The notes under the pieces are model-generated. The model ran no database searches, had not been told where the DNA came from, and saw only the letters and a program-made list of their open reading frames with translations. Position numbers and translations under genes: made by a program. Below are positions 33,121 to 45,207 of a stretch of DNA of 64,000 nt, piece after piece; position 1 is the stretch's first letter; the number at the start of each line of letters is the position of its first letter. Origin of the DNA: Plantago ovata (taxonomy: Eukaryota; Streptophyta; Magnoliopsida; Lamiales; Plantaginaceae); contig CM051455.1 of assembly GCA_028274465.1 (NCBI GenBank), positions 111,536,261 through 111,600,260 on the forward strand, given 5' to 3'.

Positions 33121-33860
33121 TGTTGAACGGTAGTTCGTGCTTTCTTTCTAATTCGTCTTAAGTCTTTTCCAAAGGATATTCCTTTGGTCTTCTCTGAAGG
33201 ATGTTCCTTTGACTTTCGGTAAACTCCATGTGACATCCTTGTACCTGAAATGAACTTGATGGGGGGGGGGAGGGGTTAGTACCTCTTGCCTGGTCTGTCG
33301 GAGATCAGACTGGAGGGACGACTTTACGTGTAGGGAGCTGAAGGGATTCCCTAGTAAGAGTAGTAAATGTGGTAGGTGAACACTAATTGCTTACCTTGGG
33401 ATCATGAATGAGGTCTCTTTATATACTCATAGTATTTTATTGTCACTTTATGTAGGATCGTGACAATTGTCCGTCTGAGATTGAATCCTCCTTTGGCCCA
33501 AGCCCATTAAGGAGGTCCATGAGCTTTGACCCAAACATCCACACTAGGGTTTAGAGTGCATTATGGACAATTCCAGGCTCATGGAATCTTTTGGAAGGCG
33601 GGCCCCCAGGGACCGACCAGACGTGGTCGACCTGGGTGCTCAAGCCCTACCCCAAGATCCACAGGTCGAGTAGTGCTCTGTTTGGTTTTCTATGGAAGGT
33701 GTTCCCTTGTCGTAAGGTTCTACTGGATCGACCACCTTGAGTAGTCGAGCCCTAGGGATACTCCTCGAGCCACTTCAGTCAGCTTGTCCTTAGTGAGCTT
33801 TCTTGAGGGTCGACCTCTTTGTGCTGGTCGGACTACATGCTGGTCGAGCCATACTCAGGT
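33121..33860 (-). repeat. 5' LTR of element D, inner piece (rest at 47769-47880)
   Basis: Plus-strand start TGTTGAACGG; the outer end, CACCAGCA, is at 47880. It is interrupted by B with the duplication CAGGT (33856-33860 and 47764-47768). Joined length is about 850 bp. A minus-strand TATA box lies near 33418. Confidence 0.88.
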
Positions 33861-34614
33861 TGTTAGTGTTGAAATATGTCCAGTCCGCATGTATGAACTG
33901 GAGCGGTCTAAGAGCGCGACAAAGCATCATAGGCCGTCCCTCAAGGGGCACGACACCCAAGTATGTCACTAAGGTATGGACCGACCAAACATAGGGTCCG
34001 ACCATCACTGGGAGGACAACCCTCAAAATAAGCTCCTCACAAGGACAAAGCTGCCAGTGAGCTCGAGGAGCATCTCTCGGGCTCGAGGAGACCTTACGTC
34101 AAGGTAACGCTCCTTGACAGAAACTAAGCAGGACACTACTCGCATCTTCCACGTACAAGGAAGGCACGAGGACCCTGAGCGACCAGCCATGGTTGCTCCC
34201 TTGGGCCAAGGCCCATGGACCTCCTTAATGGGCCTGGGCCGAGGAAGGCCTCAATCCTACCCGTACACGTGTCGCGATCCTACACTACTAGAAGTTTAAA
34301 GGTCACAAGTATATAAAGGCCTCATTTACTCCTCAACAGTAAGCATTAATAACTCATCTCGACCACCACCTTTACTACTCGTACTATGGAAGCCTCACAA
34401 CTCCCTATTCGTAAAGTCGCCTCTCCGGTCTGATACCTTACAGACCGGGCAAGAGTCACTAACCCCCCCCCCCCTCTAGTCTATTTCAGGTACGAGGAAG
34501 CTACAAGAAGGCTCATTTCCTATCTCAGAGTGATACTACAAGAAGAAGAACTAGAATGACTTAGACTAGCGACTTATTGCGAACTTAGAGAGATATACAA
34601 ATTACCCTTCAACA
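33861..34614 (+). repeat. 5' LTR of element B, 754 bp
   Basis: TGTTAGTGTTG to CCCTTCAACA. G-box CACGTG near 34267, TATA box TATATAAAGG at 34310-34319, and a long C-run plus CTCTAGTC near 34463-34482. Confidence 0.95.
34310..34319 (+). promoter_or_regulatory. TATA box in B's 5' LTR
   Basis: TATATAAAGG, with a G-box about 40 bp upstream. The expected start of the genomic RNA is about 30 bp downstream. An identical box is in the 3' LTR at 47461-47470. Confidence 0.65.
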
Positions 34615-34616
34615 TT

Positions 34617-34634
34617 TGGCGCCGTCTGTGGGAA
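34617..34634 (+). other. Primer-binding site of element B
   Basis: TGGCGCCGTCTGTGGGAA, two bases after the LTR end; same as in A. Confidence 0.82.
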
Positions 34635-34701
34635 GCGACACGAAAGGTCATTCCTTGCCCTACTGGTCGAGCCACATTCCTCCTCGTAACACTTCACGAA
34701 T

Positions 34702-36621
34702 ATGCCTCCCAGAAGAAGCAACCGTCTTGCTAATGCACCACCCAGGAACCCTCCTCGACCTAGAGGCCGTCCCTCTAGTAACGGTCGCGGAGGAGGAACG
34801 GATGGTGTTCCGAGGGAACCAAGAAACAACAATGTTTCAAGGAATCGGGATTACACGAAGGGGGCATTTACTAATGTCACCCACTCCCAAAATGAAAGAT
34901 CGGGAGAAAATAACCCGCAAGGAGTCCCGGTAGGAAATGCCTATGGAGCTTTGAGAGTCCCGAACAACGCCGAGTCTAGGGGGCAGCCTCATCCGGTAGC
35001 AATCAACCAACCTCCCGTGGCAGTGAACCCTCCTCAACCGGCCGCATTGACCTTCACCCTTCCTGATGGACGTGTAGTCCGACCATCAGACTTCGGGATG
35101 GGCGAAGCTCAATACGGTCTCTTCCTTCTTACTCTACAAGGATATGTCGGAGGTAATGAGGCTATTAGGGTTAATACTGAGATACAAGCTCAAGGAGAAC
35201 AACAAGCCCCGGTGCAAGAGCAACCTCGGGTCACCCTGGTCGCTCCTCGTCAATCCCAAGGAAGAGCACCTGTCGCACAAGATGAAGCACATTCGAGAGC
35301 CAACACCAGGCCGATCCAATCTCGACTTGGACCATCGAGAGTTCAATCGAGGTTAGGACCCCAAGGTGCCCCGGAAGACTTGAGAGACCTGATTGATAGA
35401 AGAATACGGGCATCATTACAAAATGTGGCGCAACAAGAAAATAGAGTTCAGGTGGTCGCTACACCACCCGCTCTCCCCAATCAAGTTACCCCAACCAGGT
35501 AACTCCTCAAAACCAACAAGAAGCAGTGGAGGAGAATCAAGCATTGAGAACAGTAGCTGAGGTAACCCCCCTGGTCGACCCGATCACGGGGAGGAGGCTC
35601 ACTCTGTAGGAACTCAACGCGAGGAAATCCGCACTTGATGCTCAGATAGAGACTTTTCGAGGAACTGTCCAAGAGAGAGAGCAAGACCAAGATCCGAGCC
35701 CTTTATGTGATGAGATCAGAAGCCACCAAGCCAAAATCGAAAGAGGGTTCCCCACCTTCGAAAGCTATGATGGAACAAGTTTTCCAAAAGACTACTTGGT
35801 AAGATTTGGCACTAAGATGGACGCTTACGGTGATGATTCTAGGACCAAAGCACTCCTCTTTCCGGCTAACCTCTCCGGAGAGGCCTTGAAGTGGTGGTCG
35901 CGCCTCCCTCACCGATCCATCAAGTCATATAGAGATCTCTGTAAGGAGTTCTCTAAACGTTTCGAGAAGGTAATGAACGCCAAGAGACGAGTGAGATACT
36001 TGGCTGAAATTGTTCAAAGAAACAATGAAGACTTGAGGGACTTCATCAATCGCTTTCATGAAGCAGCCCTCCAAGTCGAAGATCACTCGATCAATGAGAG
36101 GAAAGAATACTTGTATGGTAACACTACCAACATCAAATTCCAAGATGTACTCTCAGCATCGTGTGTGGAGAATGAAGCACAACTTGCCAAAGTTTGCAAG
36201 GATTTCCTCGAGGCTGAGGAATTCCGAAAAACGGTCACCGTGAGAACCAATCTTCCCAAGGAAAAAGGGAAAGAAAAAGAAAAAGAGAAGGAGTACCCTC
36301 CTCGCCCCCAAAATCCCGGGAAGCAGAGGAAAGAGCAAAAATTTGGGTTGATCAAGGAGGGCAACTCCAGAAATGATTTAAGAGACAAGAGGTCTCCTCC
36401 CAGAAGGTCACCTCCAAGACGATATAGCAACTACACGGACTTGAATAGGCCAAGATCCGACATCTTGAACTATATAGTCTCGAGGAAGCTAGACGTCTCA
36501 TGGCCACCCCCGATTAAGGAAAATCAAAGGAACAAGAGCTCGGAAAAATTTTTGCAAGTTTCACAAGGGGAAAGGGCACACATCAGATGAGTGTGTCGAG
36601 CTCAAGAACGAAATTGAGAGG
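34702..36621 (+). pseudogene. gag: gag of element B, broken at three places
   Basis: ATG at 34702 (MPPRRSNRLANAPPR). A one-base loss in a C-run near 35495 shifts the frame, and a GAG-to-TAG stop lies at 35607. From 35610 to 36590 the gag core is open (RFGTKMDAYGDDSRT, LSGEALKWWSRLPH, IQ/VQRNNEDLRDFINRFHE). An extra T near 36550 then destroys the zinc knuckle, which A still has. The N-terminal third is rich in Pro, Asn and Gln. Gag would form the virus-like particle. No intact product can be made from this copy. Confidence 0.88.
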
Positions 36622-39438
36622 ATGATACGTAACGGTCAATTGGTTAACTACATCCAGAAGGAGGAACCCCTGGCACTCCTGCCCCCACCTCCTCGAAGTG
36701 GGAGCGAGCACCCTTACCAAGGAAACCCTCAGGACGATGACATTCATAATTACAATAATTATGAGAACCGCCCCGTGAATGGAAGCATCCACACTCTCAC
36801 AATTGCGGGAGGACCCGCCGGCGGCGACACTCGTAATCAAAGGGAGATTACGGCGGACAACCTTAGGGTCCGAGATGTGAAGTATGCTCAAGCCGCACGA
36901 CCGGGAACCAATGTTATCTCTTTCGATGATAGCGAGATACCTCTGAAGCATGCCGGAGGAGGGAACATCTATGATCCTTGCGTTCCACTCGTAGTTTCCT
37001 TGGATGTTCAATCATACAAGCTAGGAAGGATCCTCGTCGACACCGGGTGCTCGGCAAACTTGATTTTCACAGGAACCTTGAAAAGGATGCAAATGAACCC
37101 AAGGGAAGGACTCAGAGAAGTGAGGAGCGCATTGGTAGGATTTGGAGGACAACCTATCATGCCACTCGGAATGATCAACCTCACGGTGTCAATGGGTAGT
37201 GCTCCTAGACGAGTGACGCAACAGGTTCCTTTTGTGGTCGTCGATATGCCGTTTGATTATTTTGCAGTCCTAGGCCGACCCGGTCTCTCTCAATTCCGAG
37301 CCGTAGTGTCCACGGTCCACAACAAGTTGAAGTTCCCCACTCCTTTGGGAATTGGACAAGAAGTAGGAGACATACGAGAAGCATGGGAATGCTACACCAT
37401 GTCAGCCAAGTTCACTTCGAGAGTTGCCATTGGAGAACCCAACCCCGGGCAGTCATCTGAGGAGACACCCCTTGTTCACAATGCGCCTTATCGTTTCTAC
37501 ACGGTTCGGCGAGTGAAGAGAAAGTCAAAAAAGCCAAGTCCGTCACTTAGGCGAAGAAAAGCAATCATGAAAAAAGACAAGGATACTCTAGTAGGAGATG
37601 TTAAGGAGCTCGAGGAGTATCAAGTGATTCCACCAGTCCCACCCTCTTCCATAAAGAAGAAATTCTTTGAGGAAAACAAAATTGAAGCAAGAGAAGCCCT
37701 AGAAGAAATCCAAATTGTTGAAGGAAGTGCCGACAAGGTCACAAAAATTGGCACCGAGATGACCACTGAAGTCAGGATGAAACTCATCCAATGTTTGAAG
37801 GATAACAACGACATCTTCGCTTGGAGTACCGAGGACCTCAAAGGGATCGACCCACGTGTTGCCGTTCACCGTCTGAACGTAGACCCGTCGATCACCCACA
37901 TCAGAGAAAAGCGAAGAGACTTCAGTGCGGAAGATAATGCCATCATAGAAGCAGAAGTCCAAAGACTTCTTAAAGCCGGCCACATCAAGGAGGTGAGATA
38001 CTCCGATTGGGTATGCAATGTGGTCCTCGTGGAGAAGGGTCCGGGGAAATGGCGAATGTGCACCAATTTCACAAGGCTCAATAAGTTTTGCCCGAAGGAC
38101 CCATACCCTCTCCCACGGATCGACCAGCTGGTCGATTCCACCGCTGGATGCGCCCTCCTAAGTTTCATGGATGCATACCAGGGCTTCTACCAGGTCAAAA
38201 TGGCCAAGGATGATGTGCCTAAGACTGCCTTCTTCGCTAATGGCAATGTGCACTACTTCAACGTGATGCCATTTGGTCTTAAGAACGCCGGAGCGACCTA
38301 TCAGAGGTTGGTTAACAAAATGTTCAAAGAAGAGCTGGGTAAAACAATGGAAGTATACGTCGATGACATGCTCGTCAAGAGCAAAACCGAGGAGCAACAC
38401 GTAGGTGACCTGGCAAAATGCTTCTCAATCTTGAGAAAGTATGGAATGAAGCTCAACCCGGCGAAGTGTACCTTCGGAGTCAAAGGGGGGAAGTTCCTCG
38501 GTTACATGGTGACAGAAAGAGGAATAGAAGCAAACCCCGAAAAGATAAAGGCCATCCTCGATCTTCCACAACCTCAATCCATCAATGAGGTGCAACAATT
38601 GGTCGGAAAATCAATTGCGTTGAGTAGATTCATCTCGAGGTCTGCCGAGAATAATCTACCTTTTTTCAAGGTGTTGAGAAAGAGCAGCCACTTCGAGTGG
38701 ACGAAGGAGTGCGAGGAAGCCTTCGAGAAGCTGAAAGAATACCTACTCGCTCCTCCACTATTGTCGAAACCCGTAGAAGGAGAGGTACTTTACTTGTACC
38801 TAGCAGCAACTGGAGACGCTATCAGCTCGGTCTTGGTACGAATCCAAGGGAACGACCACTTGCCCATCTACTACTTGAGCAAAGTACTCGCCGGAGCTGA
38901 AACGCGGTACATGGATATCGAGAGGCTTTCCTTTGCCCTCGTTTATACTGCAAGGAGGTTAAAACCCTACTTTGGTGCTCACAAGGTTATAGTCTTGACA
39001 AAGCAACCTCTTAAGCAAGTCCTCGGAAAACCCGAAAATTCGGGAAGAATGGCAAGATGGGAGATCGAGTTAAGTGAGTACGACATCAACTATCAAGCAC
39101 CCGTGGCCAAGAAAGCACAAGTCATTGCCGACTTCCTCGTGGAGTATCCCTCAAAAGGAACTTCAGAGGAAAACTCTTCGGAAACAAACAGTGCTCTGAT
39201 CATGGTCGAAGAGCAACCCCATCAAAACAACCCAATGCAAGCTCTGGAAGATGCTTTAAAAGAGCTTAAGGCGATGTCCCAAACAAAAAGGAAAAGGCAT
39301 GAAGTGTTCCTGACAGAGAAAACCGACGAGCCAAAGGGTGCGGAGACCGTCTCTCCAAAACCCAAAGAAATAGTCGACCATGGAGACGTCTTGATTCTTC
39401 ATGTTGATGGATCCTCATCAGAAAAAATGGCGGGATAG
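36622..39438 (+). CDS. pol: Protease, reverse transcriptase and RNase H of element B
   Basis: Open for 938 codons. Protease near the start, active site LVDTGCSANLIF at about 37035. RT follows with KGPGKWRMCTNFTRLNKFCP, SFMDAYQGFYQVKMA and catalytic VYVDDMLVKS near 38360. Then classical RNase H (LYLAATGDAISSVL, LSKVLAGAETRYMDIERL), a Lys/Glu-rich linker and the first acidic site of an extra RNase H (LHVDGSSSE). The frame ends early because one A is missing from the run at about 39423. In the intact family it would continue through the second RNase H into integrase. It copies the element RNA into DNA. Confidence 0.92.
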   Translation: MIRNGQLVNYIQKEEPLALLPPPPRSGSEHPYQGNPQDDDIHNYNNYENRPVNGSIHTLTIAGGPAGGDTRNQREITADNLRVRDVKYAQAARPGTNVISFDDSEIPLKHAGGGNIYDPCVPLVVSLDVQSYKLGRILVDTGCSANLIFTGTLKRMQMNPREGLREVRSALVGFGGQPIMPLGMINLTVSMGSAPRRVTQQVPFVVVDMPFDYFAVLGRPGLSQFRAVVSTVHNKLKFPTPLGIGQEVGDIREAWECYTMSAKFTSRVAIGEPNPGQSSEETPLVHNAPYRFYTVRRVKRKSKKPSPSLRRRKAIMKKDKDTLVGDVKELEEYQVIPPVPPSSIKKKFFEENKIEAREALEEIQIVEGSADKVTKIGTEMTTEVRMKLIQCLKDNNDIFAWSTEDLKGIDPRVAVHRLNVDPSITHIREKRRDFSAEDNAIIEAEVQRLLKAGHIKEVRYSDWVCNVVLVEKGPGKWRMCTNFTRLNKFCPKDPYPLPRIDQLVDSTAGCALLSFMDAYQGFYQVKMAKDDVPKTAFFANGNVHYFNVMPFGLKNAGATYQRLVNKMFKEELGKTMEVYVDDMLVKSKTEEQHVGDLAKCFSILRKYGMKLNPAKCTFGVKGGKFLGYMVTERGIEANPEKIKAILDLPQPQSINEVQQLVGKSIALSRFISRSAENNLPFFKVLRKSSHFEWTKECEEAFEKLKEYLLAPPLLSKPVEGEVLYLYLAATGDAISSVLVRIQGNDHLPIYYLSKVLAGAETRYMDIERLSFALVYTARRLKPYFGAHKVIVLTKQPLKQVLGKPENSGRMARWEIELSEYDINYQAPVAKKAQVIADFLVEYPSKGTSEENSSETNSALIMVEEQPHQNNPMQALEDALKELKAMSQTKRKRHEVFLTEKTDEPKGAETVSPKPKEIVDHGDVLILHVDGSSSEKMAG

Positions 39439-41093
39439 GAATGTACTTCAAGAGTCCCGGAGGGGCTGAACTCGAGTACGCCGTTACTCTTAGTTTCCCG
39501 GTCTCCAACAATGAAGTAGAATATGAAGCCATACTCATAGCTCTACGTATGGCAAAGTCATTGGAAGTGAAGAAGCTGCATCTCTTCACTGATTCCCAAC
39601 TGGCCGAGAAGCAGATCTCGGGGAAATTCAGAACCAAGAAAGACTCACTGGTTGAGTACAAGAGCGCCATCACGGAAGAAATTCAAAAATTTGAAAGTTG
39701 TGAGATTGAAAAGTTCTCGAGGGATATCAATCAAAGGGCAGATGCCCTATCAAAGTATGCTTCAGCCTCCGGAGGAGTTGATACCCGGAACGTGATACTC
39801 ATGAGAATCAACGCATCATCTTTGTGGTCATCAAAGCCAAACGTCTTTGCAATTGACGATCAACCGAATTGGATGCAAGAGATAACTACATATCTCAAAA
39901 ATGGAAGCCTTCCTCGTGACAAGGCTGAAGCGAGGAGAATCAAGGGAAAAGCTCCTCGATACATCGTGCAAGGAGACTACTTGTACAAAAGGTCTTTCGA
40001 GGGAGTCTACTTGAGATGCGTCGCCGAGCATGAAGTTCAAAAACTTCTTGGACAAATGCATCGAGGAAGTTGCGGAGACCATGCCGGAGGAAGAACCCTC
40101 GCGCAAAAAGTCATTCGACAAGGATACTACTGGCCCACTGTTAGCGAAGACGCTGCCCAATTTGTGAGAAAGTGCGAGGAGTGTCAAATGCACGCCAATT
40201 TGATCAACGTCCCGGCGAAACCTCTCATGCCCATCGCCATTACTTGCCCTTTCGACATATGGGGCATCGACATAGTCGGTCCTTTTCCAAGAGGCACGGG
40301 TCAAAAGAAGTTCATCATTGTTGCGGTCGAATACTTTAGCAAGTGGGCGGAAGTTGAGGCAGTATCTACCATCACCGAACAAAGAGTGATGAACTTCGTG
40401 TGGAGAAACATCGTGTGTCGATTCGGCTTGCCAAGGGTCCTCATCTCGAATAATGGGGCTCAATTTTGTGGCCAAAGATTCAATGAATGGTGCTAGGAAA
40501 TGAAGATTGAGAGGAGGTATACCTCTGTAGGACATCCTCAATCCAATGGGCAAACAGAGGCCGTCAATAAGATCCTCGTCAACAACTTGCAGAAGAGGTT
40601 CGCCACCGACAAGGACTGGGTCGACGAGCTTGATGGAGTGGTATGGGCATACCGCACTACTTCAAAAACAGCTACGAGAGAGACTCCCTTCTCGCTAGTT
40701 TATGGGTCCGAGGCGGTCATACCAGCAGAAGTGGCGGTAGAAACCCTCAGAATCCAAGGGTATCAACCCGAGGACAATCATACAGAGAGACTCTTCGACC
40801 TGGAGACAATCAGTGAAGCGAGGACCAACGCCTTGGCCAATATCCTCAGATATCAAGCACTCATCGCAAAGACCTACAACAAAGGCGTAAGAGAGAGAGA
40901 CTTCCAAGTAGGAGACCTAGTACTCCGAAGAGCGGACATCCTGGGCAAAGTTGGGAAGATGCAACCCAAATGGGAAGGCCCCTACAAGATAATTGAAGCA
41001 AGGTCCAATGGAAGTTATCGTCTTCAAGACATGGAGGGAAGAGTACTAAAGAACCCATGGAATACTTCTAACCTCCAGAGATTCTACGCTTGA
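39439..41093 (+). pseudogene. pol: Second RNase H and integrase of element B, disrupted
   Basis: Frame restored from about 39441. The second RNase H (LSFPVSNNEVEYEAIL, LFTDSQLAEKQISG, INQRADALSKYAS) is the archaeal-type domain of the Tat lineage. Integrase begins near 40050 with HRGSC..DHAGG and CEEC. The first catalytic Asp is present (WGIDIVGPF). The second is changed: LISNNGAQF where A has LISDNGAQF. An AAG-to-TAG stop (40494-40496) follows EWC. After it the frame is open again from 40500 to 41093 with GHPQSNGQTEAVNK and the C-terminal domain. This integrase is dead by two independent lesions. Confidence 0.9.
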
Positions 41094-41905
41094 AGTTGTG
41101 GGGAGAAAAAAGCTTTTTGGAAGAACCCATGGGAAATAGACCGAGAAGGATTCCTCACTGGTCCAAGTGAGAGGTACCTCTTGTTTTTGTTAAGAAGTTG
41201 TTGTAAGCAAGCCGGCCGAGGAGCCCCCATTGTAATTGCATTTCCGACAAATCAATACAATGTCTATCTTTCAACAAGAAAATGTTCAAGTATAGAGCTA
41301 CTATACTCAAAAAATAAGACTACTCGATTGAGAAAGCTTACTTGACCTACATAAAAGCTATTCGATTTCCATGATTAAGGGGAACCCTCCCCGCTCTCCA
41401 AACTCTATGAGAGAATTTATCAGGAAACCATTCAAAGAAGAAAAAGCGAGGAGACGGAAGTGATCGAGGAGAGCGACTTCCAGTCTTTCTAACTCTACAC
41501 TTGGAAATTTTTCTAAGTTCAACACTTAGAATTCTTTCCTAAGTGGTCAAAACGATCGAGAAGCGCAGAATCTACGTTGATAGTTCGGAGAGCTTGTAGC
41601 GAAGAACATTGGTTCTCGATTCTAACTTATACGTGTTTGACTACTCTATCCAAGTTATACGTCATAACAAAAATTGGAATTAGTAAGAATACAAGTATAA
41701 GTAAGAAAGCGAAGAGCAATACATTTTATTGAAAGAAAAGAGTAGTGATGAGACAACAACAGTTAAACATATATTACAAACAGATATGTTTCGAAGAGTG
41801 TCACAATGGGCCGAATGAAATTTGTTCGGAAATAAAAGCAAGTACAGAAATGGAAAAGATTACAACAGGCCCGAGCATACTCGGTCTTCAAGAGGCTCCC
41901 CGGTC
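41094..41905. other. Convergent 3' region between integrase and the antisense gene of B
   Basis: No ORF. Both transcripts would end here. AT-rich stretches such as AATACATTTTATTGAAAG near 41720 are plausible 3' ends for either. Partly alignable to 776-1507 of A. Confidence 0.5.
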
Positions 41906-44900
41906 TTAACGAGTGCGACTATCAGTGAATTCAGTGACCGGGGTGGTCGCGCTTGCAGCTCCTCGCACAGTGCTCATTTCAGGGCCTTCAGCGTTGTCTC
42001 GCTCCAGAGCCTGAGCCTCTTCGATAGCCTTCTCATACATGGTCAGCTCTGGCTCGACGAAGTTGGCTGCCCTCCCGAGGACCGGATCACTCAACTTTAC
42101 CCAAGCAGCGTTCCGAAGAGCTGCCTTCTCGAACGGATAGATTATCCCGCTCCTTAAGCACTCGGGCACCCAGGCGGGAAGGTAAGCTGGCTTGCTAGGA
42201 TATGGAACTTCAGGGTCGGTCACCAGCTCACCAAACTCGCACGCCTCGTGCATCTCCTCGGTAATCTCCTCATCAGGGTAAGGAGTAAGATCCTCGCGCC
42301 TTCCAGGATGCAAGTCCTCGCGATCATCAGGATCGAAGTCGGCCGGGAGCAAGTTGACCCTCTTCAGCTGGCCAACGCAAGAAAAGAAGCCCTCCTCGCG
42401 AGACGCCACTTGCACGTCTCTCTGGGCCAGCTTGTAGGTAACCGAGGACATGAAGTCGCGAGCAGCGGCGACTCGGCTTCCCTTCAGAAAGGACAGGATG
42501 CTGGCCTTGAACTTTTCCATGCAAATGGATAAAGTAGCATAGGCACCCTTGAAGCTCTTGCTCCTCGACTTCTCCCGGGACAGCTCCTTCTCGAGCTCGT
42601 CCACCTTGATTTTCAGCTTCCCGGCCTCAGCCTCCGAGACCTTGGCTTTAGACTCTGAAGCAGCAAGCTTCTTCTCAAGGTCCTCGATCACGACCCCTAT
42701 GTCGGCTCTGTCAGCAGCAACTTGGCCATAAGCCTCCTTCAAGTGCTCGAGCTGCAAAAGGAAGACACAGTTAGCGAGGAGGAAAAATTTTTATACTTAG
42801 AAAAATTTATAACAGAGAATAAAGGAAAGTACCTGGAGCGAGCACATGCTAAGCTCGTGCGCCCGGTCAAGGTCGCTCATCTGAATGAGCCGCTTCACTT
42901 CATCTCCAGAAGCGGCTACCTTACCCTTCTTGCGGGCACGCTCATTGTTTCCTCCCAGATTGAGCTTCCTCGCTCCCTTCTTAGCAGCCGGCCTCTCCGG
43001 CCTCTTCTCCGCCTCGATTGTATTTCTGGCCTCCTCCTCGGCCTCTTTAGCCTCCTTGGCCCTCTTCGCCGCAGCCTCCTCCTCGGCCCTCTTGATGGCC
43101 TCCACAGGGTTCTCTCTCGTATCGAGCCCCTCCTGAACTAAAGCATCCCGATGATGCGCGGCGTTCCGAGGAGGGGTCAAGTTCAGAGAACCGAGGATCT
43201 TCGTTTGCTTGTTGGCCAGCCTCTGCTTTCTCCTCTGTTCCTCCTTCGCGGCTAAAGTCTTCGACATTATCCACTGGAACCAATAAGCTGCAGGATAATA
43301 AACACAAGTCAGTATGATCGAGGAGCAATAAAAATAGACGAGGAATGGAAAAAAGCGAGGACAGTACAAACAAATAAAGCAAGCAAAGAAAAAGAAAAAA
43401 AATACAAGTGCAAAGCGAAGAAAAAATACAAAGACATATTACCGAAGAGGACATTTTTGGTATATCGGTTCCCGATATACCCTGTGTACGCATAAGGCGA
43501 AAGGCCCGCCAAAAACGGAAGTGGCTGGAGGACCAACCCCCAGTAGAAGTACTTCTCGGGATGGGGTCCCCGATTTTGCTCCTCGAGCTCCACGACCCAC
43601 GGATCGGACTCCTCGGGCAATGGATGCTTGTCTGCTATCTTTCCTCTGAACATGAGTTTGGGTACTCCCCACTCCATCTCCTTCTCGGTCATGTTAGGCA
43701 ACTTCCTCTTCCTGATGTAGAAGTACCTATGAAACCATTTGTAGCCCGAGGAGATGGGAGCGTCCATGATGAAGCCCAACCCTGGCCGAGCGTTGAAATA
43801 ATAGAAGTACTTGTTCCCGGAGCTCATCGAGACTCGGAACAACTGGTTGAAGTTGTGGAAATTCAGCTCGATCCCCTTCTTCATGCAAAAGACTCCAAAA
43901 CATACCAAGGTGCCAAAGGCACTTGGCACCAGCTGCCAAGGAGCGATCCCCAGAGTGTTGAAGATGTCTCGGAAGGCATCACAGAATGGTAGAATCCATC
44001 CTCGATCCAAGCTCAAGCAATGGACAGCCATGTACCCAGGAGGAGCATTGTAAAAAGTTTGGTCCTCCTTGGGCACGAGGATGTCAAACTTATTCTCAGG
44101 AAGAGAATACTTCCATCTAAGTGTGGGGATCTCCTCGACTTTGACAGTAGAAGAGGTGGTCGGGATAATGCCATCCTCGTTCTTCTCGCCCTGAGGATCG
44201 GGGAGGTCTACTGTGCGCGCGCTCTTCGTAAACTTTTTCTCAGCGGCCTTAGTGGTTTTAGGCCCCGGCTCCTCGACAACCTTTGCCTTCTTGGACTTGC
44301 CAGAGCGAGAACGCTTGCTCGTTTTCTTCTTGTCAGCGGCCATCTGAGCAAGGCGCATCTCATACTCCTGCTCCTCGAGTGGATTGGGTGCTCGGGTCCC
44401 ACTCGGAAAAGTGAAATCTATCGTGGTCGGATCGATAGAGTGGTAGCTAGTCTCCTCCTCCCGTGCGAACCTCTTCGCATCTCTAATGGCCCGTCTTTGC
44501 CCTTCCGAGAAGGAAGGAGACCTTGTGCTCGGACCAGCTTCATCCCTGTTCGCATCGCCGATCGACAAAGGAACTTCATCATCCTCCTCATCGGTAATAA
44601 CAGCCCTCCTAGTGGTTTGTGGAGGAAACCTAACCCTCTTCGAAGGGGGACTAGTCCGAGGAGAGGTAGCTTCATCATCCTTCTCACTCTCCTCTTCCGT
44701 CTCATCGCTATCGATGATTTGAACGGGAATTGGGGCCTTCCCGCGTTGGGTCGAGTGTTCACCCTCCTCATAAAGGGCCAAGGCTAACTCCGGCCTCTCC
44801 GTGTCATCCATCTCCTCGATCCTGATGTCTGCAGGAGGGACCACATTAACTGCCCCATAGTTACGCCCATGGACTTGGGCAGCGCGAGTAATTAACTCCG

Positions 44901-45207
44901 CGGACACACCAGGATTAGAAGGGCCCCCTTCCGCCTCCGTCCGGTCGTCGATAAAGTCATCGTCCTCGGTACGACGCCTCTTACGGGCAATAAGTTGATA
45001 GAGATCCTCCTCGCTCTCGGTCTCTTCGTCCCCTTCCTCGGCAGCCTGCTCGCCACCCTGCTCGAGCTGAGGCTCATCAGCAACCTGCTCTATGGTATCA
45101 TCGAGAAAGGTCGCCGATACGTCTGACGTATCAGGCGACGTAGTATGGTCGCTCCCATACTCTCCAGCGGCCGATTGGTTCTGACTGTCATCGCTCCTCT
45201 CGGACAT
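41906..45207 (-). CDS. Antisense gene of element B, three coding exons, about 1,021 aa
   Basis: Exons 45207-43443, 43287-42833 and 42751-41906. Both introns have GT..CAG ends (GTAATATG / CCTGCAG and GTACTTTC / TTTTGCAG), phases 1 and 0, and the joined frame has no stop. Start ATG (MSERSDDSQNQS). Order: acidic, disordered N-terminus (about 1-300); basic patch; a conserved core (about 370-590) with YMAVHCLSLDRGWILPF, IAPWQLVPSAFGTL and ISSGYKWFHRYFYI; an Ala/Glu/Lys stretch; a coiled coil (about 745-830); and a C-terminal block with HEACEFGELVTDP. The core resembles the plant family annotated as putative gypsy-type transposon protein (Pfam Transposase_28, from memory). Function unknown. Antisense ORFs near the 3' end are known for Tat elements such as Grande. 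Not truncated and not frameshifted here, unlike gag-pol. Confidence 0.82.

Noticed and set aside
33526..34026. Small ORFs across the D and B LTR junction
   Set aside because: They run through LTR ends and differ between related LTRs; chance ORFs.
43408..44787. Plus-strand ORFs of 194 and 255 aa within the antisense gene of B
   Set aside because: Shadows of the long minus-strand exon 1, which has recognisable conserved blocks and proper introns.
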